Shown in pieces: positions 1 to 11,841 of a stretch of DNA of 64,000 nucleotides. Below the pieces are notes generated by a model. The model had not been told where the DNA came from, made no database searches, and worked only from the letters and a program-made list of their open reading frames with translations. Origin of the DNA: Jackrogersella multiformis. Its lineage: Eukaryota; Ascomycota; Sordariomycetes; Xylariales; Hypoxylaceae. The stretch is from positions 496,001 to 560,000 of the forward strand of contig CADCXD010000010.1 of assembly GCA_902806575.1 (NCBI GenBank), given 5' to 3'. Positions within the stretch are counted from its first letter, which is position 1; each line of letters opens with the position of its first letter. The position numbers were made by a program, and so were the translations under genes.

Positions 1-1163
1 GCCGTGCTGATTGCTAATGCGACATATCATGGCATGGGCCTTCATATATGGCAATTTACACCGGAGCTTAATTCGGAATACTACCTCTGGATCGGCATTT
101 CTTCCGAATTCTACGTGCTGAGCCTGGCCGGTTTTAAGACCTCGTTGCTCCTGCTATACCTACAGATCTTCGGCGTCAACAAGAAGTTCAGGATAGCTTG
201 CTACATCACCATGTTTTACACCCTCGGATACCTAACTAGCAACGCTCTCACCGAGTTCTTAGGCTGCAATCCTATCGCGAAGAAGTGGCAGAGCAAACTA
301 CCGGGACACTGCATAAATACTATCGCGGCCAATATCGCATACGGAGCTGGGCACATGACGAGTGATCTTATCATCGGCATATTGCCCCTGACCATGGTAT
401 GGAGGTTACAATTCCCGACGACGAAGCAGAAAATTGGACTCAGTCTCGCTCTTAGTAGCGGTCTTGTGTATGTGTCATATGATATTATTTGCAAGGCGAC
501 GCTAACAGACGGAATAGTGCTTGGGCGGTTGCCTGTGTTCGCTGGGGTATCTCGACGTATAACATGTTGATTTATGACCGACCTTGGTATGGACTTAACC
601 TTTCGTCCCCATTTCTTATTGTTTAGTTCTCAGGTCTTGATTCAGGGATATCGTGGGGTTTGGACATGTTTCAACATATCTCTAAGTAATAGCTACCCTA
701 CAAGATTGCTAACTAGTATAACAGGTGGGCCGGCATCAGCTTCACCTTCTCGATCCTCGAAATAAACACAGGCCTGATTTGCGCATGCGCGGCCACATTC
801 AGCCCATTGTTTAACGTTGTATCATCACAAGTCAGAAATTGGACCAATCGAGCGTCAATAAATATTCAAAACCACTCCCGAAAGGCATCAGTCAGCTGGC
901 GTAATTCTCGAACCGAGAAGGAATCACCCTCTTGGAGACATGCGAGTTTATCTGGCGGCCCCCCAGCTCCTATGTTATCACCACCGACGCAAACACTACA
1001 TCTTGTCTCGTCGAATGATAGCCTAGAAGGCAGTTCCTACAGTCTGGAGCCCATCGTCTCCTCGAACGCGATGCCGGGCGCGATGCCGGACCACGAGTTT
1101 GCTCATTATGATCTTCATGGATTACAGGCTCTGCATTATTCTGGCAGTAGGGGGATGGTGTGA
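1..1163 (+). CDS. Fungal rhodopsin-like (SAT4/PTH11-type) integral membrane protein, 5'-partial
   Basis: The frame is open from the window edge, so the N-terminus lies upstream. Three exons are read: 1-467, 518-586 and 725-1163, with GT-AG introns 468-517 (50 bp) and 587-724 (138 bp); these joins restore a continuous family-like sequence (AWAVACVRWGISTYNM, then YDRPWWAGISF, then EINTGLICACAATFSPLF). At least five hydrophobic segments are visible, with the C-terminal segment ending in the ICACAATFSPLF signature typical of the fungal rhodopsin-domain family. The last 110 or so residues are a polar Ser/Arg-rich cytoplasmic tail. Members are seven-helix plasma-membrane proteins of mostly unknown ligand; some (Pth11) act in surface sensing. 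Family assignment is firm; the specific role is unknown. No CFEM domain is visible, but it would be N-terminal and outside the window. Confidence 0.85.
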
Positions 1164-2661
1164 CGGGAGCCTGATTCGGAAGAGACTTACGATTTATTAA
1201 TGGGGGAATTCGCCACGCTATTGTCGAAAGGGGACGGATGGGTCGTGACAGCAGGTGATGATTCCACCGGGAATTTCACTGCTACCCTACAGATACGACA
1301 GGCTGCTGAGTGGAGACGTAGAGACGTTAAAAGATCGCGCTATGTTGCCTCGAGTTTGCCAACACCACCATCTACGCTTACGCCGTAACGGCGACTAGTA
1401 CTTAAACCATGCGTGATAGGCGCATTGGTCAGCCCCGTGTGTTGAAACCTATTCTTGAGCACGGTACCTGGGATAGAAGTTACTATAAGTAGAGATATTC
1501 CAGAGGTTTCGACGACATTGCTTATCGACGCCGTATTTCGAGTCGAATTCGAGTTTTTTTTTTACAATTTCTCGTCCTGGGAATGAACTGCGAGGGGGGT
1601 GCAATACGACTCTGCACTTCGCCTTAATCGAAGCTGCTATGCGGTACAACCCACCATACATACCAAGTCGCAGCGCGCCCTCTCCACCACACGTCTATTT
1701 TAAAGGAGGCCAACTTTAGATTATTTTGCCCCCTTGATCAGAACGGCGCAAGAAAGGCCAGTTCGAAAGCGTTCGAAAGCGCTGCTAATAAGGGGGAATA
1801 AATTCATCGACTTCCATGAATAAAACGTAGTACTTTAGAGTTAATTCTTTAACATGGTAAATACCTGTTCAAATAAATAAATAAAATATATAAAGATCGT
1901 AAATAATCAAGCCAAATACCCCTAAGAAATACCTAGTTAAAGTTAATATTCAGCTCGGTGTTGTAAACGGTGTAGATAACGGGCATTAAAACGCGATGTA
2001 TCAGTAATATATTTATTTAACAGAGCTTCTCTGAGCACTAGCTAACTGGGTATCATGGGAATTGACGGATAGTCTCAGCTTAAGCTTCTGAATCTATATA
2101 AATATAAATTCGGTTTATTTCTAAAGTTTACGCTTGCTACTTACCGTAAGATGTATGTATTCCTTCATCACACAAGCTAATAGCATTTTTCTCAATACTT
2201 AGGAGGTAGGTTCCGTTTATTTGTAGCCCTACCGTACTAAACGGTCCTCCACAGTCGATACGCCAAGAAATCTTATGGAAGACCTCTCACTCTTCCCTTT
2301 TTCATACGTTTATTTGACGTAGGCGGGCCGGGCTCATCAACTTTCCCATAAAAACTCAAATACTCAATTCAACACTAGATGCTCACTTACAAGTAACGGG
2401 GTCTGTCTTATTACACCTGCTTAGGTGTACAATTATTAATATACAGATCTTATAAGATTGCGAGCTAGATCCGAGCTTTATCGAGACATCTCAAGCTACC
2501 CTAAGCTAGAACTCACCTTCATACTTGGACGTGGAGGATATAGATGGGCTGGTTTCATGTAGCTTGTTCGGCTTCAGTATCGAGTTTTAGGAACTCATCA
2601 TTCGCTACTGAGTAAGCAACAGACCGGGCTCAGAGCATATACATAGGAAGGTAGGTCCAAG
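1164..2661. other. Intergenic spacer, AT-rich in the middle
   Basis: Between the membrane protein and the formyltransferase. Bases from about 1790 to 2160 are very AT-rich with short runs such as aaataaataaataaaatat. Two short open frames (1200-1388 +, 1449-1661 -) have no family resemblance and I do not call them genes. Nothing else recognisable. Confidence 0.6.
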
Positions 2662-4589
2662 ATGCAACCGCTGCTGCGCCGAGTCGCGCCTGCGACCTCT
2701 CGCTCTCGACCACGGCGCGCGCTCCTACGGCCGCCCGCCGAGACCGACGCTCTACCACCGCAGCGGCTCAGCAGCCCGCTCCTGTTCCACACCCGCACAC
2801 GCATGCCAGCTCCTCTGCGGCCGGGCTCGTGCCGTCGGTGTCGGCAGATGAGAAGCCAGAGCTTCACCACCACGACTACTACCACCCCTACTACCACCCC
2901 TACTACCACCCCTACTACCAATAACACTGCCACTGCTACTGCCACCGCCACCACCGCCGCATCTCAGGACCAGGACCAGGACCAGGCTAAGGCCAGGAAG
3001 TCCGAACCCCTACGCATCCTCTTCTGCGGCTCCGACGAGCTCAGCTGCGCGGCGCTCGAGGCGCTGCACGGCGAGCACATAAGAGACCCGGGGCTCGTGC
3101 GGTCGATCGACGTGGTGGTGCGCCCGGGGAAGCGCACGGGCAGGGGGTTGAAGGTCGTGCAGCATCGTGAGTTTTGACTTTGACTTTTGACTTTGATCTT
3201 TGAATTTGGGGTGCGGTGGTTACGAAAGGGGGGAGTTGAGGGTGAGGGTGAGGGTAAGGATGTTGATGTGGATGTTTAGGAGCATAGGGAGTTAAGTGGA
3301 AGTGAGTATGAGTATGTGTGTTAATTAGCAATCTACGATATAGCACCGATCAGAGACCTAGCTACGCGGCTAGGCTTGCCGATTCATGAGAGGGATACCT
3401 TCACGGGATGGGATGTGAGTTTCACCTCCCCTTCTCCAATCCACCCTGTTTCTCCTACCTCCTTACACCCTCATGCGAACAGCAAACACCATAGCATCTA
3501 TACAAGTTCATATATCCATCCCTTCCCATACCATCCCATCCAGCCCAAACATTCACCATTCCCTCACTATACCCCCCCTAACCCGTCCAGATGCCCGGCC
3601 ACACCAACCTCATCATCGCGGTATCCTTCGGGCTCTTCGTGCCGCCGCGGCTGCTCGGGCAAGCCAAGTTCGGCGGGCTGAACGTGCACCCGTCGCTGCT
3701 GCCGGACCTGCGCGGCCCGGCCCCGCTGCAGCACGCGCTGCTCGCCGGCTACGCCGCCACCGGCGTCAGCCTGCAGACGCTGGACGCGCGGCGCTTCGAC
3801 CACGGCCGCGTCCTCGCGCGCTCCCCGCCGCTCCCCATCCCCGCCGCCTGCGACCACGCCGGCCTGCTCGCCATGGTCACGCCTGTCGCCGCCGACTTGC
3901 TCGTTCGCGGCTTGAGGGACCGGCGGTACGTCTTGCCGGTGGGGAGCGAAGCGGAAGAGGGAGAGGGAGAGAGCGGGGAAGAAAAAGAAAGAGAGGAAAG
4001 GGAAATACAAGGCTTACCAAATAGACCGCTCCTCCACGCCCCCCGCATCACCAAAGCCGACCGCCAGCTCCGGCCCGCGCACCTGCCGGCGCTGGCGCGG
4101 CGCCTCGCCGCCCTCGGGCCCCTGTGGTTCTGGTCGCGCGACCGCCGCGGCGCGCGCAAGCGCGTCATCGTCGAGCGCGTGTCCGCCGCCGACCCCGACC
4201 CTCGGCTCCCGGGCGTGCCGCTGACGGTGGAGGTGCCCTCGCCGCTGCTCGCCGCGCTCCGCGGGTCCGAGGGCGACGGGCCGGACGCGCCGTTCTTGCT
4301 CCCGCTCGAGGAGGACGCCGGGTCCGAGCTCGACGGCGCTGCTGACAACAACAGTAATAGTGACGGGGACCGGGGTGGAGGGAAGAGGGAAGCGGAAGCT
4401 GTGGAAACGACGACGACGACGACGCACCTCGTGCTGTGGGTTCCGAGGCGGAATGGGGACGAGGGTGGGCCGTGCTATCTAGGCCCGCATCGCCTGGAGA
4501 TGGTTAAGGTCGAGGGCGATAAGGCGAGGCCGGCGGCTAGGGCACTGAAGGATTTCCTTGTGCCGGTTGTGGACGCTGGGGAGGTTTAG
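2662..4589 (+). CDS. FMT1: Mitochondrial methionyl-tRNA formyltransferase
   Basis: Formylates Met-tRNA(Met) with 10-formyl-THF for mitochondrial translation initiation. Three exons: 2662-3166, 3344-3414, 3591-4589 (introns 177 and 176 bp), giving 524 aa. The N-terminus is Arg/Ser-rich, consistent with a mitochondrial presequence, followed by a low-complexity Thr/Pro and Gln/Asp stretch (about residues 70-110). The formyltransferase core begins at RILFCGSDELSCAALEAL; the substrate and catalytic motif appears as NVHPSLLPDLRGPAPLQHAL with Asn and His present, followed by FDHGRVLAR carrying the expected Asp region. HAPRITKADR followed by LGPLWFW marks the C-terminal domain. An acidic Glu/Lys/Arg-rich insert (about 3950-4010, a purine tract) separates the domains and is unusual for the family; I found no in-frame intron that would remove it. 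Exon 3 is strongly GC-rich at third positions. Confidence 0.92.
2881..2916 (+). repeat. Three perfect 12-bp tandem units inside FMT1
   Basis: The unit accacccctact occurs three times in a row and encodes a Thr/Pro repeat in the N-terminal extension. It is followed at about 2966-2986 by a CAGGAC hexamer repeat encoding alternating Gln-Asp. Both lie between the presumed mitochondrial presequence and the catalytic core, so length changes would probably be tolerated. Confidence 0.9.
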
Positions 4590-5265
4590 TGGTGGGATGG
4601 AAGTGAAGATGGAGGTGGAGGGTGAAGTGGATGAGATGAAATGAATGACGGGGTGAAGGGGTGAATGGTTACCTAGGTAGTGATCTTCAAGAGCTTCAGA
4701 GAAAGTGCTTGTGAGATGTGTAAGATGAAATAAAAGTGCACGAGTGTATTGATGAACAAAATTCACGAGATTATAAAAATACTTATGATTAAATTTATTT
4801 TTACATGACAGAGCGGAGGCTAATCACAAGTACATACGACAAGAGCTGGGTTGTAGCTGTTGATACAATGACAATTGGGCCTCTATATCTCGACAGAGCC
4901 AATGTCGACACATGGTGGTAATAATACATCGGTGACGAGGCCACTCCCTCTAGTCACCATATCGTCAGCCAGAGCTGCGCCGCCCACCAAAATCTTCTCC
5001 CAGCATATTGGTAAGGTAGGTAGCTTAGCTAACACAGGAGACGTACTCATGTCTCATTAAAAAAAAGGGCAAAAAAACACCAAATCCCCGAAATCCCACC
5101 CAGAGTCTCAGCCAGCTTCGAAGCAATAGCAAAGCAAGATTCCAAATATTCTTTCAAGTCATAGTCACACATAATGGTAGCAATTAGGGGGTTGGTGGCG
5201 GCTCGTGGTGATGTCTATCCGCGTAAGGCATCGTCCCACTCGTCAATAATGTTCTGATATGTTTC
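4590..5265. other. Convergent 3' spacer between FMT1 and the Stf2-like gene
   Basis: Holds the 3' ends of two convergent genes. One exact TACCTAGGTA palindrome lies at 4670-4679. An AT-rich tract sits at about 4745-4805. No gene seen. Confidence 0.6.
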
Positions 5266-5984
5266 TCACTTCTGCTCCTTCTCGTCCGAGGAGCTTCCCG
5301 CACTAGAGGAAGTCTCGGTCTTGGTAAGGGCATTGTCATCTTCGACCTCGGGGCCATGGATGCTCTCCTCGAAGACGGGTTCGGGTTCGTTGAACTCGAA
5401 CTTGGTCTTGAAGTCTTTCAGGTGGTTGGAATAACCGCTGCTGTTGGACCGACGACGAGCATTAGAGAAGTTGAAGTTTTCGTCGACGACTTCCCCTCCT
5501 GCTGAGCCCCTGAATTGTTTAGTTAGTATCTAGTGTCGATGGTTGATATATTCAAGACATATAGATATCATATATAAAAGCATCTGACTTACCAATTGCC
5601 CTTGCCTCCGCCATTCTTCTTGGTCTTCTTTGGGTCGACACCATCGAAGCCGTTCTTGGCGAAGAATTTGGGGACGTTCTCGTGAGGAGCAACGGTACCC
5701 TCGGCTAGGCCGGCGTGGTCCTTGTCATTGAACTTGTGAGATCGAGTCACTACAAACGGCCACAAATGTTAACCACTGATCCGTATTGTAGGAGTTATGC
5801 TAAAATGTCATATATAGTAATTCAAGACGGTCGTCAACACTTGTTCCTCTGACCCGTTAAGGTTGTTGTGGTTGGATACGTATCATGTATCATATATCAT
5901 GACAGCCAAAGGGTGAGCATGTCACACAGGGGTCAGGCGGGGGTTGGTAAGATCGGAAGAAGACAAGAGCTAGACGAGCCTACT
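5266..5984 (-). CDS. Stf2/Tma10-like protein (ATPase-stabilising / stress-tolerance family)
   Basis: The predicted protein is 133 aa and begins MTRSHKFNDKDHAG, then KFFAKNGFDG, then GGGKGNWGSAGGE; the MTR start and the GKGNWG-x2-G-E core match yeast Stf2 and Tma10, small hydrophilic proteins linked to F1F0-ATPase inhibitor binding, desiccation tolerance and ribosome association. Exons on the minus strand: 5749-5593 and 5509-5266, joined by an 83-bp intron (5592-5510). The first in-frame bases after the acceptor at 5752-5750 are TG ACT CGA, so the A of the ATG must come from an upstream exon. The best donor I see is GTAGGC at 5983, giving AAAATGACT after splicing of a 234-bp intron; GTGTTG at 5840 is an alternative (91 bp) giving ACAATGACT. 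The C-terminus is Ser/Glu-rich. Family call is good; the exact first exon is inferred. Confidence 0.82.
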
Positions 5985-8900
5985 TTTGATGGAGAGTTTA
6001 TAGTAACGGAATATGAAAGAACTCGAAGGACTAGGGTAGATGAATGTCGACGTGTTCCTCAATGGCTCGTAGATGAATGTAGATAGTAACGATCAGATCA
6101 GAGAAGGAATCTGATGTGGGTGAGAGTAGATAGAGGTATGTATGAAGGAAGATAGTTTGAAGAGAAGGATATCAAGGTAGTCCGGTCTAAGATCTAGTAG
6201 AAGTAGTCACACAAACAGCTACTAGGTAAGCTTAGGAGTGGTCGAACGAACAAATAAAGAGTGGATGTATTGGATCTTGAGGGCGGGGTGGCTATGGTGT
6301 TTTATTAGTCGATTGAGGAGGAGTTGGGTTGCATCAATATGTCTTTGGTTGAGTCTGAGAGTTGTATATGTGAGAGTGCGTGTCTGTCCTGTATGTAGGT
6401 ATTCGTTGGAGATCCAAGGAAGATGGTCAATGGATGGGCAGGTTTCTGCTTTTAAGACACACACAACGGAAGACAATATGACATACCTACCTACACTAGG
6501 TATTAGGGGTCATTGGGGATATTGGGGAGGACCCCTCTGCCCCTCTCCCTACATTCTTCCTCGTGGCCCATGATTTGACCTGGTTTGACCTGGTTTAACC
6601 CGATTTGAGTCAGAATACGTGCTCAAATTGCTCAGATTCGTAATAGGTAACTAAAGGTACCAAAGGTAAACCTGTAAGTACATACTGAGAAGTTACTACA
6701 TAGGAACCTTTGGAACCTTGGAACCTTGGAAGTTACTAGTGTACCTAAGATACCTAGATAATACGTTAATATCATGGTACCGACTTCTTTCTCTCAAGGG
6801 AAGCACGCGATAGACTTAGGTAGATTGCTAGTTCTCGAACGACCTTCTTTCCACTGCGGGTCGCTGCTCTAGGGTGAGCTGATCTTTTCTTTTGATGGGG
6901 CAATCGGAAGTCGACCAGTCGCGTGACTGGCTGACGCAACTGGCCAAGCTTGGGATAGATACCATGTAGGGTGTTCATGGGGTGGTGTGAGCAAATGACC
7001 CTATTGGACAATTGCCTCGATTGTTCTAAATTGTAAAGCAATAACGCCCCTCGCGGTACTCGCCGCTCTTCTTTCACGAGACCCCAAAAAGGCTCAAATA
7101 GAGCTCAAAGAAGGTTCAAGAATCTTCGCCTTGCACCTTAATTAGGTGGTCAGTACACCGTGGTCGGTACACAAGAAAAGGGCCTGGGGGTTTGTTACCA
7201 AGGTAATCTGTATGTAACTGCCAATGCGGTCCAAAGCCAACAATGATGGCAGGGTGGTGCAATTCTTGCTTTCCACCGTTGCCGTTAGCTCAGCGACCGG
7301 GAACGATTACCGAATAATTTAGCGTCTTGAGACAGGGGGTCCCGGCTCTGGAGGATCACGAATTCTTGCCAGTTGGGAGTAGCTGGGCAGTAGTGTAAGG
7401 AAATCGAAAGAAGAGCACCAGACCGTTGACCAATAGGACAATATCGGAAACTTCGATAGTCAACCTAGAGGTAGCCTACACGTAAGTACCAAAGGCCTAG
7501 GTACCAAATATAATTGGTAATTACCTAAGGTACCTAGGTAGGCAAGTTTATTCTGTCCGTTCGATCCATTCGATCTTCTTGCTTTCTTTGTCGATCTCGA
7601 ATTGTCGAGAATTTACCCGGCTAATCCCGCCCCATTTCTGAGTACCTTCTGAGTATCAAACTTCCCCATTTTGACAGACTGGCCCGCTCAATTCGTATTG
7701 GATTGCATCATACCATTGCATCTCGATGTTTTTGTTGGGATCTTCTTCATGTCATTCCTATTCAGCCTCGGGGATATAAAAAAGGGGCACTGGGGCCTTT
7801 ACATAGCACCTTGGTCCTTGGAGGATCTGGATTGCTAGAGTATCTATGGAGGTAGCTGTAGGTAGCTGAAGGTAGTAGAAATGGAACATGAAAAAGGAGA
7901 CTTGCAGGTTTATGTCACACGCACAGCAAACGGAACGTAATGGCCCACTTATACCCCAGGTAACTCTAAAGACAAGTCTCGTACCTTAGGGTAGGCAGAT
8001 CCTTTGGTAAGTACGACTCTTTTATACCGGTACTGTGTATGTACTGTACCCATGTACCTATACTAGGTACCTAGGTATTCTCAGGCCAGGCGATGATGAG
8101 CGGCTGCGTGAGAATGCGGGGAAATCCACATTAATTCGCGGCTCGTTGTCCGTGCCCCACTAACCTTAGAATTAGGTATGTCGAAATACATACACTAGTA
8201 CCTACCTAGCACTAGATAGCTGCCTACCCCTCTGCCTCTCAACCAATCAGTCATTTCCACAAGTCTTGAGTTCCTACTTAGGTACGCACCTATGTATTAT
8301 CAGCAATGTCAGCAATGATGGGCTCAATAAGCTGATGCCGTACCTACTTATTAGGTAGGCTGCTAGATACCAGAAATAACGCAAATATACCTACCTATTC
8401 ATAGATGCGATGTTGATGCGTGCTTAGACGATTCTGGTTTGGTCGATGCCTGTTCAAGAGAATCCTAGGGAACGCCATCGAAGACACGCTCCATCCGGCT
8501 CTGCATTGAGTGGTTGATGAACAATTGATAGCATCTCGATCGTTATCTCGGCAACACATCATCACCGGGGAGTATGCAACCAACCAGGCCCAATAATTCA
8601 GTAACCTAGTAATATCATGTGCTTACCTAAACTGCAGTGTCCGGATTTGCTCTCCGCCAAGGTGCCACTGCTTAACTTCTCCATACTCCTATAAGCTGGA
8701 CCTGACGATACGAGACAAGGTGCAAAACCCGACCATTCAGTTTCAGATGACGCAGGACAAAAGCTGAAAACTTTGTGCCGTCTAGTAAGAGCTACTCTTG
8801 AGCTTCTCCCAAGGCCATAAGGTAAAAGGTGAGCTTTGTGGCCAAAATGGCTTGAAAAGTCCTTCGCGTCGATTATGAAAGACAAAGACATATGCTCTAG

Positions 8901-10746
8901 GTTTCGACCTGCTCTCACCAGGGAAAGACCAACCACGGGATTTGTCGTACCAGGCCTTATACACCTGTATAGCGAAATCATAAGCGGCACAGAGTCCATA
9001 TCGCGGTCCTCGAAAACAGTTGGTTGTTCGAGTGTTTGTGGTAATGTACGTTCGAAAATTTCCTGATATCTTTCACAGCTGATGTCAGGAACTCACCAGT
9101 TCTACCACAACACGCATTCTTCGATTATTTTTATTGGAACCAAATGTGTCATAACCTACCTTGATATTCTGCGAGTAGGTAGTAGAATTCGAAAATTTCT
9201 CCCAGCTAGTAGACGATTGCTGCAACCCAGTCAAGCCCTCTAATATTAGACTCGTGGCTATTGTGGTGATGCCGCGATAGCATTGCCTTTGTGACTGCAT
9301 CTACCTTGGGGAGAAAGTACCCAGGTAGGCTTCCGGGTATCCGAACCCCAAAACGCATGTTTTAAGGCTTAAGATGGGTATAAAGTACTGGATCCGACCT
9401 ATAGAACTAGGGAACAATCAGTGCTCATTGTATCACATATGAGCTAGATCGTGGAATCTAGGGCTCTGAAGTTCTCCCAGGGTTCCGAGTACGGATTGTG
9501 TACAGAGTCCAAGTGTGGAACCCTCCCTGTTCACACCAAAAAGGGGTTTCTAAATACCGATGGCTGTGAACAGTCTTTTATCCGCGTCAGTGAAAGTGGA
9601 GTTAGTTCTGGCCTGTATGCTAGAATATGGCAGCAACATGCATTCTTGGTAGTTATAAGTATCAAGTTCAGTCCGAAGCCAAATGTGCTTGACCACCTTC
9701 TCTCTCGGTCCTTATATTAGACAAGGATGTAGGTTCGTCGCAATCATCACAGGTACACGAGTAGAGAGGAGGCATATCACTAGATTGCTGTCTGTGATCT
9801 TTCTGACCAAGTTACATATAGGATCTGCTGGCCTTGAGATCGTATTTATGTCCAGTTTTTTAACAGTTAAAATCTCGACGACCAGATCTCAATTGACACC
9901 TGGGAGGAGGTAGTATAATAATTTATCAGGACCATCTGTTAGCATCCTATCAACCTCACCGGATGTTCCGGAAATTTAACTGCCTTCTAGACCTCGTTTT
10001 TCTTTTTGTGATATAACAAAGTAGGTACCAATCAGGAACAATCTCAGCCTCTGAAGTTGATACATATAAGTGAGTACCTAGGTAAGTAAACTACCTCTTA
10101 AGAGTTTAAAAGTTAAAGAGATTATCGTGTTAATGCGATGAGGCAAGTAACAAATAATCTTTAATTTGACTCGTTAGCCAATAGGATTTCGAATAATGCA
10201 ATTTGTGCTACATAGTATTACTAAAGGGGGAATAAGCTTTAAACCTTGAAGTTTCTGACTGTACTATGTATCTAGGTAGGAGCCAATACTGTCACGCCGC
10301 AATCGGATCTGATAACAATTCCGCGGACTGGCGGAGAAACATTTCGTCATACTTAGTCGGTAAATTTTCTGATCAGTCAACTACCTAGGTACCTACCAGC
10401 CTACTAATGAAAGACTTTGACTAATCCTCGTGTTACCAATACGATATCTCCGCCCTATTTTTCTAAGAGAACCTCACAAACCAATTTGTAATCCTAACAC
10501 ACATTCACCTCATCGTCTAAATACGCAACAGCCAAATTCATATTTTCATATTTTCATATTTTGGCTTTGAAACTCTCGTTCACCAAATATTCAATTTTAA
10601 CCACCCCTCATTCTTAAGAGTCTTACCCCGCCGAAAAGAAATCCATATTATCGTCAATATTATCGTCTCTTAAGTCGTTCGACGAGACAAGACCTACTGC
10701 TGCAGATTTAAATTAGGAGGCGCGACGAGCGCATAACCCTTCCACC
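5985..10746. other. Long AT-rich gene-poor spacer
   Basis: The left part (5985 to about 6250) is probably the 5' leader of the Stf2-like gene. From about 6600 the sequence is rich in short GGTACC/CCTAGG-type words; exact TACCTAGGTA palindromes are at 7531, 8068, 10075 and 10382. Open frames on the minus strand at 8598-8999 and 9085-9300 match no family I know and are joined only by an implausible splice; they may be remnants. Bases about 10440-10746, with runs of pyrimidine, look like the DRE2 promoter and leader. No tRNA or intact transposon seen. Confidence 0.55.
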
Positions 10747-11841
10747 ATGTCACCCTCGATACTTACAATCGATAATACCTCGGATTTCGATGTATTCCCT
10801 TCGAACCCCATCCAGAATGGCAACTCTGGCCCTCGAACGCTTCTTCTCGCCCCGCCCTCTATCGCCAGCCACGAGGAGAAATTGCGAGGCGTCTTAGCTG
10901 CTCACGATCGGTCTGTTACCGACTTGCAGATGCTTGACCGCCTTTCCGCCGGACTTGTCAACCTTCCCGACGCTACCTACGACCTTGTCCTAGTCTTGAC
11001 CGATGCCGATGGTACACGATCCGAATCTACACTCCTCCTGAACCGCGATGTTTTCGCCAAGATCGTAACAACACTCAAGGTTGGTGGTAAGATCCAGGCA
11101 CAGAATGGATCTCTGGCACAGAACAGCCAGGCACCTGATGCGCGAGAGGCTCTGCTGTCTGGATTATTGCCCGGGGCTGATGGGTTCACGAAGCCTGACG
11201 ACGGGGCTGCCACTGCTGTCCCTCTTAAGCTCGGATTTGGCAAGAACAAGAACAGAAGTGGTGCAGGCCCTGCTGTGAAGAAAGTCACCATTCACCAGGC
11301 TAACGGCAAGGATACGAGCCTCCACATGGTGCCACCAACTGTGAAATCGACACCTGCTGGCGTTGGTTTCGTAGATTTCAGCAGCGACTTCGGTATTCCC
11401 GAAGACGATGATGATGAACTGATCGACGAGGATACCTTACTAACGGAGGAGGACTTGAACAAACCTCTAACAGTTCGTAAGTAATCCCCACCATGGTGAT
11501 CCTTTTTCAACTAAGATCTAACTCGTACCCCAGCCGCCGAATGCGTACCTAAGATTGGCAAGCGACGACGTGCTTGCAAGGACTGCACCTGCGGCCTAGC
11601 CCAGAAAATAGAGGCCGAAGATGCTGCTAAGAGAAAGCAGGCGGACGCGAAACTCCAGGCCTTCAAGCTCGACACCAACGATCTAAACGAAGTCGACTTC
11701 ACCGTCAAGGGCAAGGTTGGATCCTGCGGGAACTGTTCGCTGGGAGATGCTTTCCGTTGCGACGGATGCCCATACATCGGGTTGCCAGCGTTCAAGCCCG
11801 GAGAGGAAGTACGGCTGCTCAACAACGTGGTGCAGCTATAA
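10747..11841 (+). CDS. DRE2: Fe-S cluster assembly protein Dre2 (anamorsin/CIAPIN1)
   Basis: Electron-transfer partner of Tah18 in cytosolic iron-sulfur protein assembly. Two exons, 10747-11476 and 11534-11841, with a 57-bp intron, give 345 aa. The N-terminal 160 or so residues form the degenerate SAM-methyltransferase-like domain (TLLLAPPSIASHEEKL, LVLVLTDADG). An acidic linker (DDDDELIDEDTLLTEEDL) precedes the CIAPIN1 domain. Both cluster-binding motifs are intact: motif A reads ECVPKIGKRRRACKDCTCG (CX10CX2CXC) and motif B reads CGNCSLGDAFRCDGCP (CX2CX7CX2C). The intron falls just before motif A. Start chosen at the first ATG, in context caccATG. Length and domain order are normal for the family. 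Confidence 0.96.

Noticed and set aside
3567..4427. Several long antisense open frames opposite FMT1 exon 3
   Set aside because: High-GC codon-position artefact opposite a real exon; no conserved domain on the minus strand.
7281..7320. TTAGCTCAGCG, resembling a tRNA D-arm
   Set aside because: No T-arm or acceptor partner downstream.
9625..9700. Weak resemblance of 9640-9690 to 9108-9160 (shared CAACAYGCATTCTT and CCAAATGTG)
   Set aside because: Only two short words align with unequal spacing; not enough to call a duplication.
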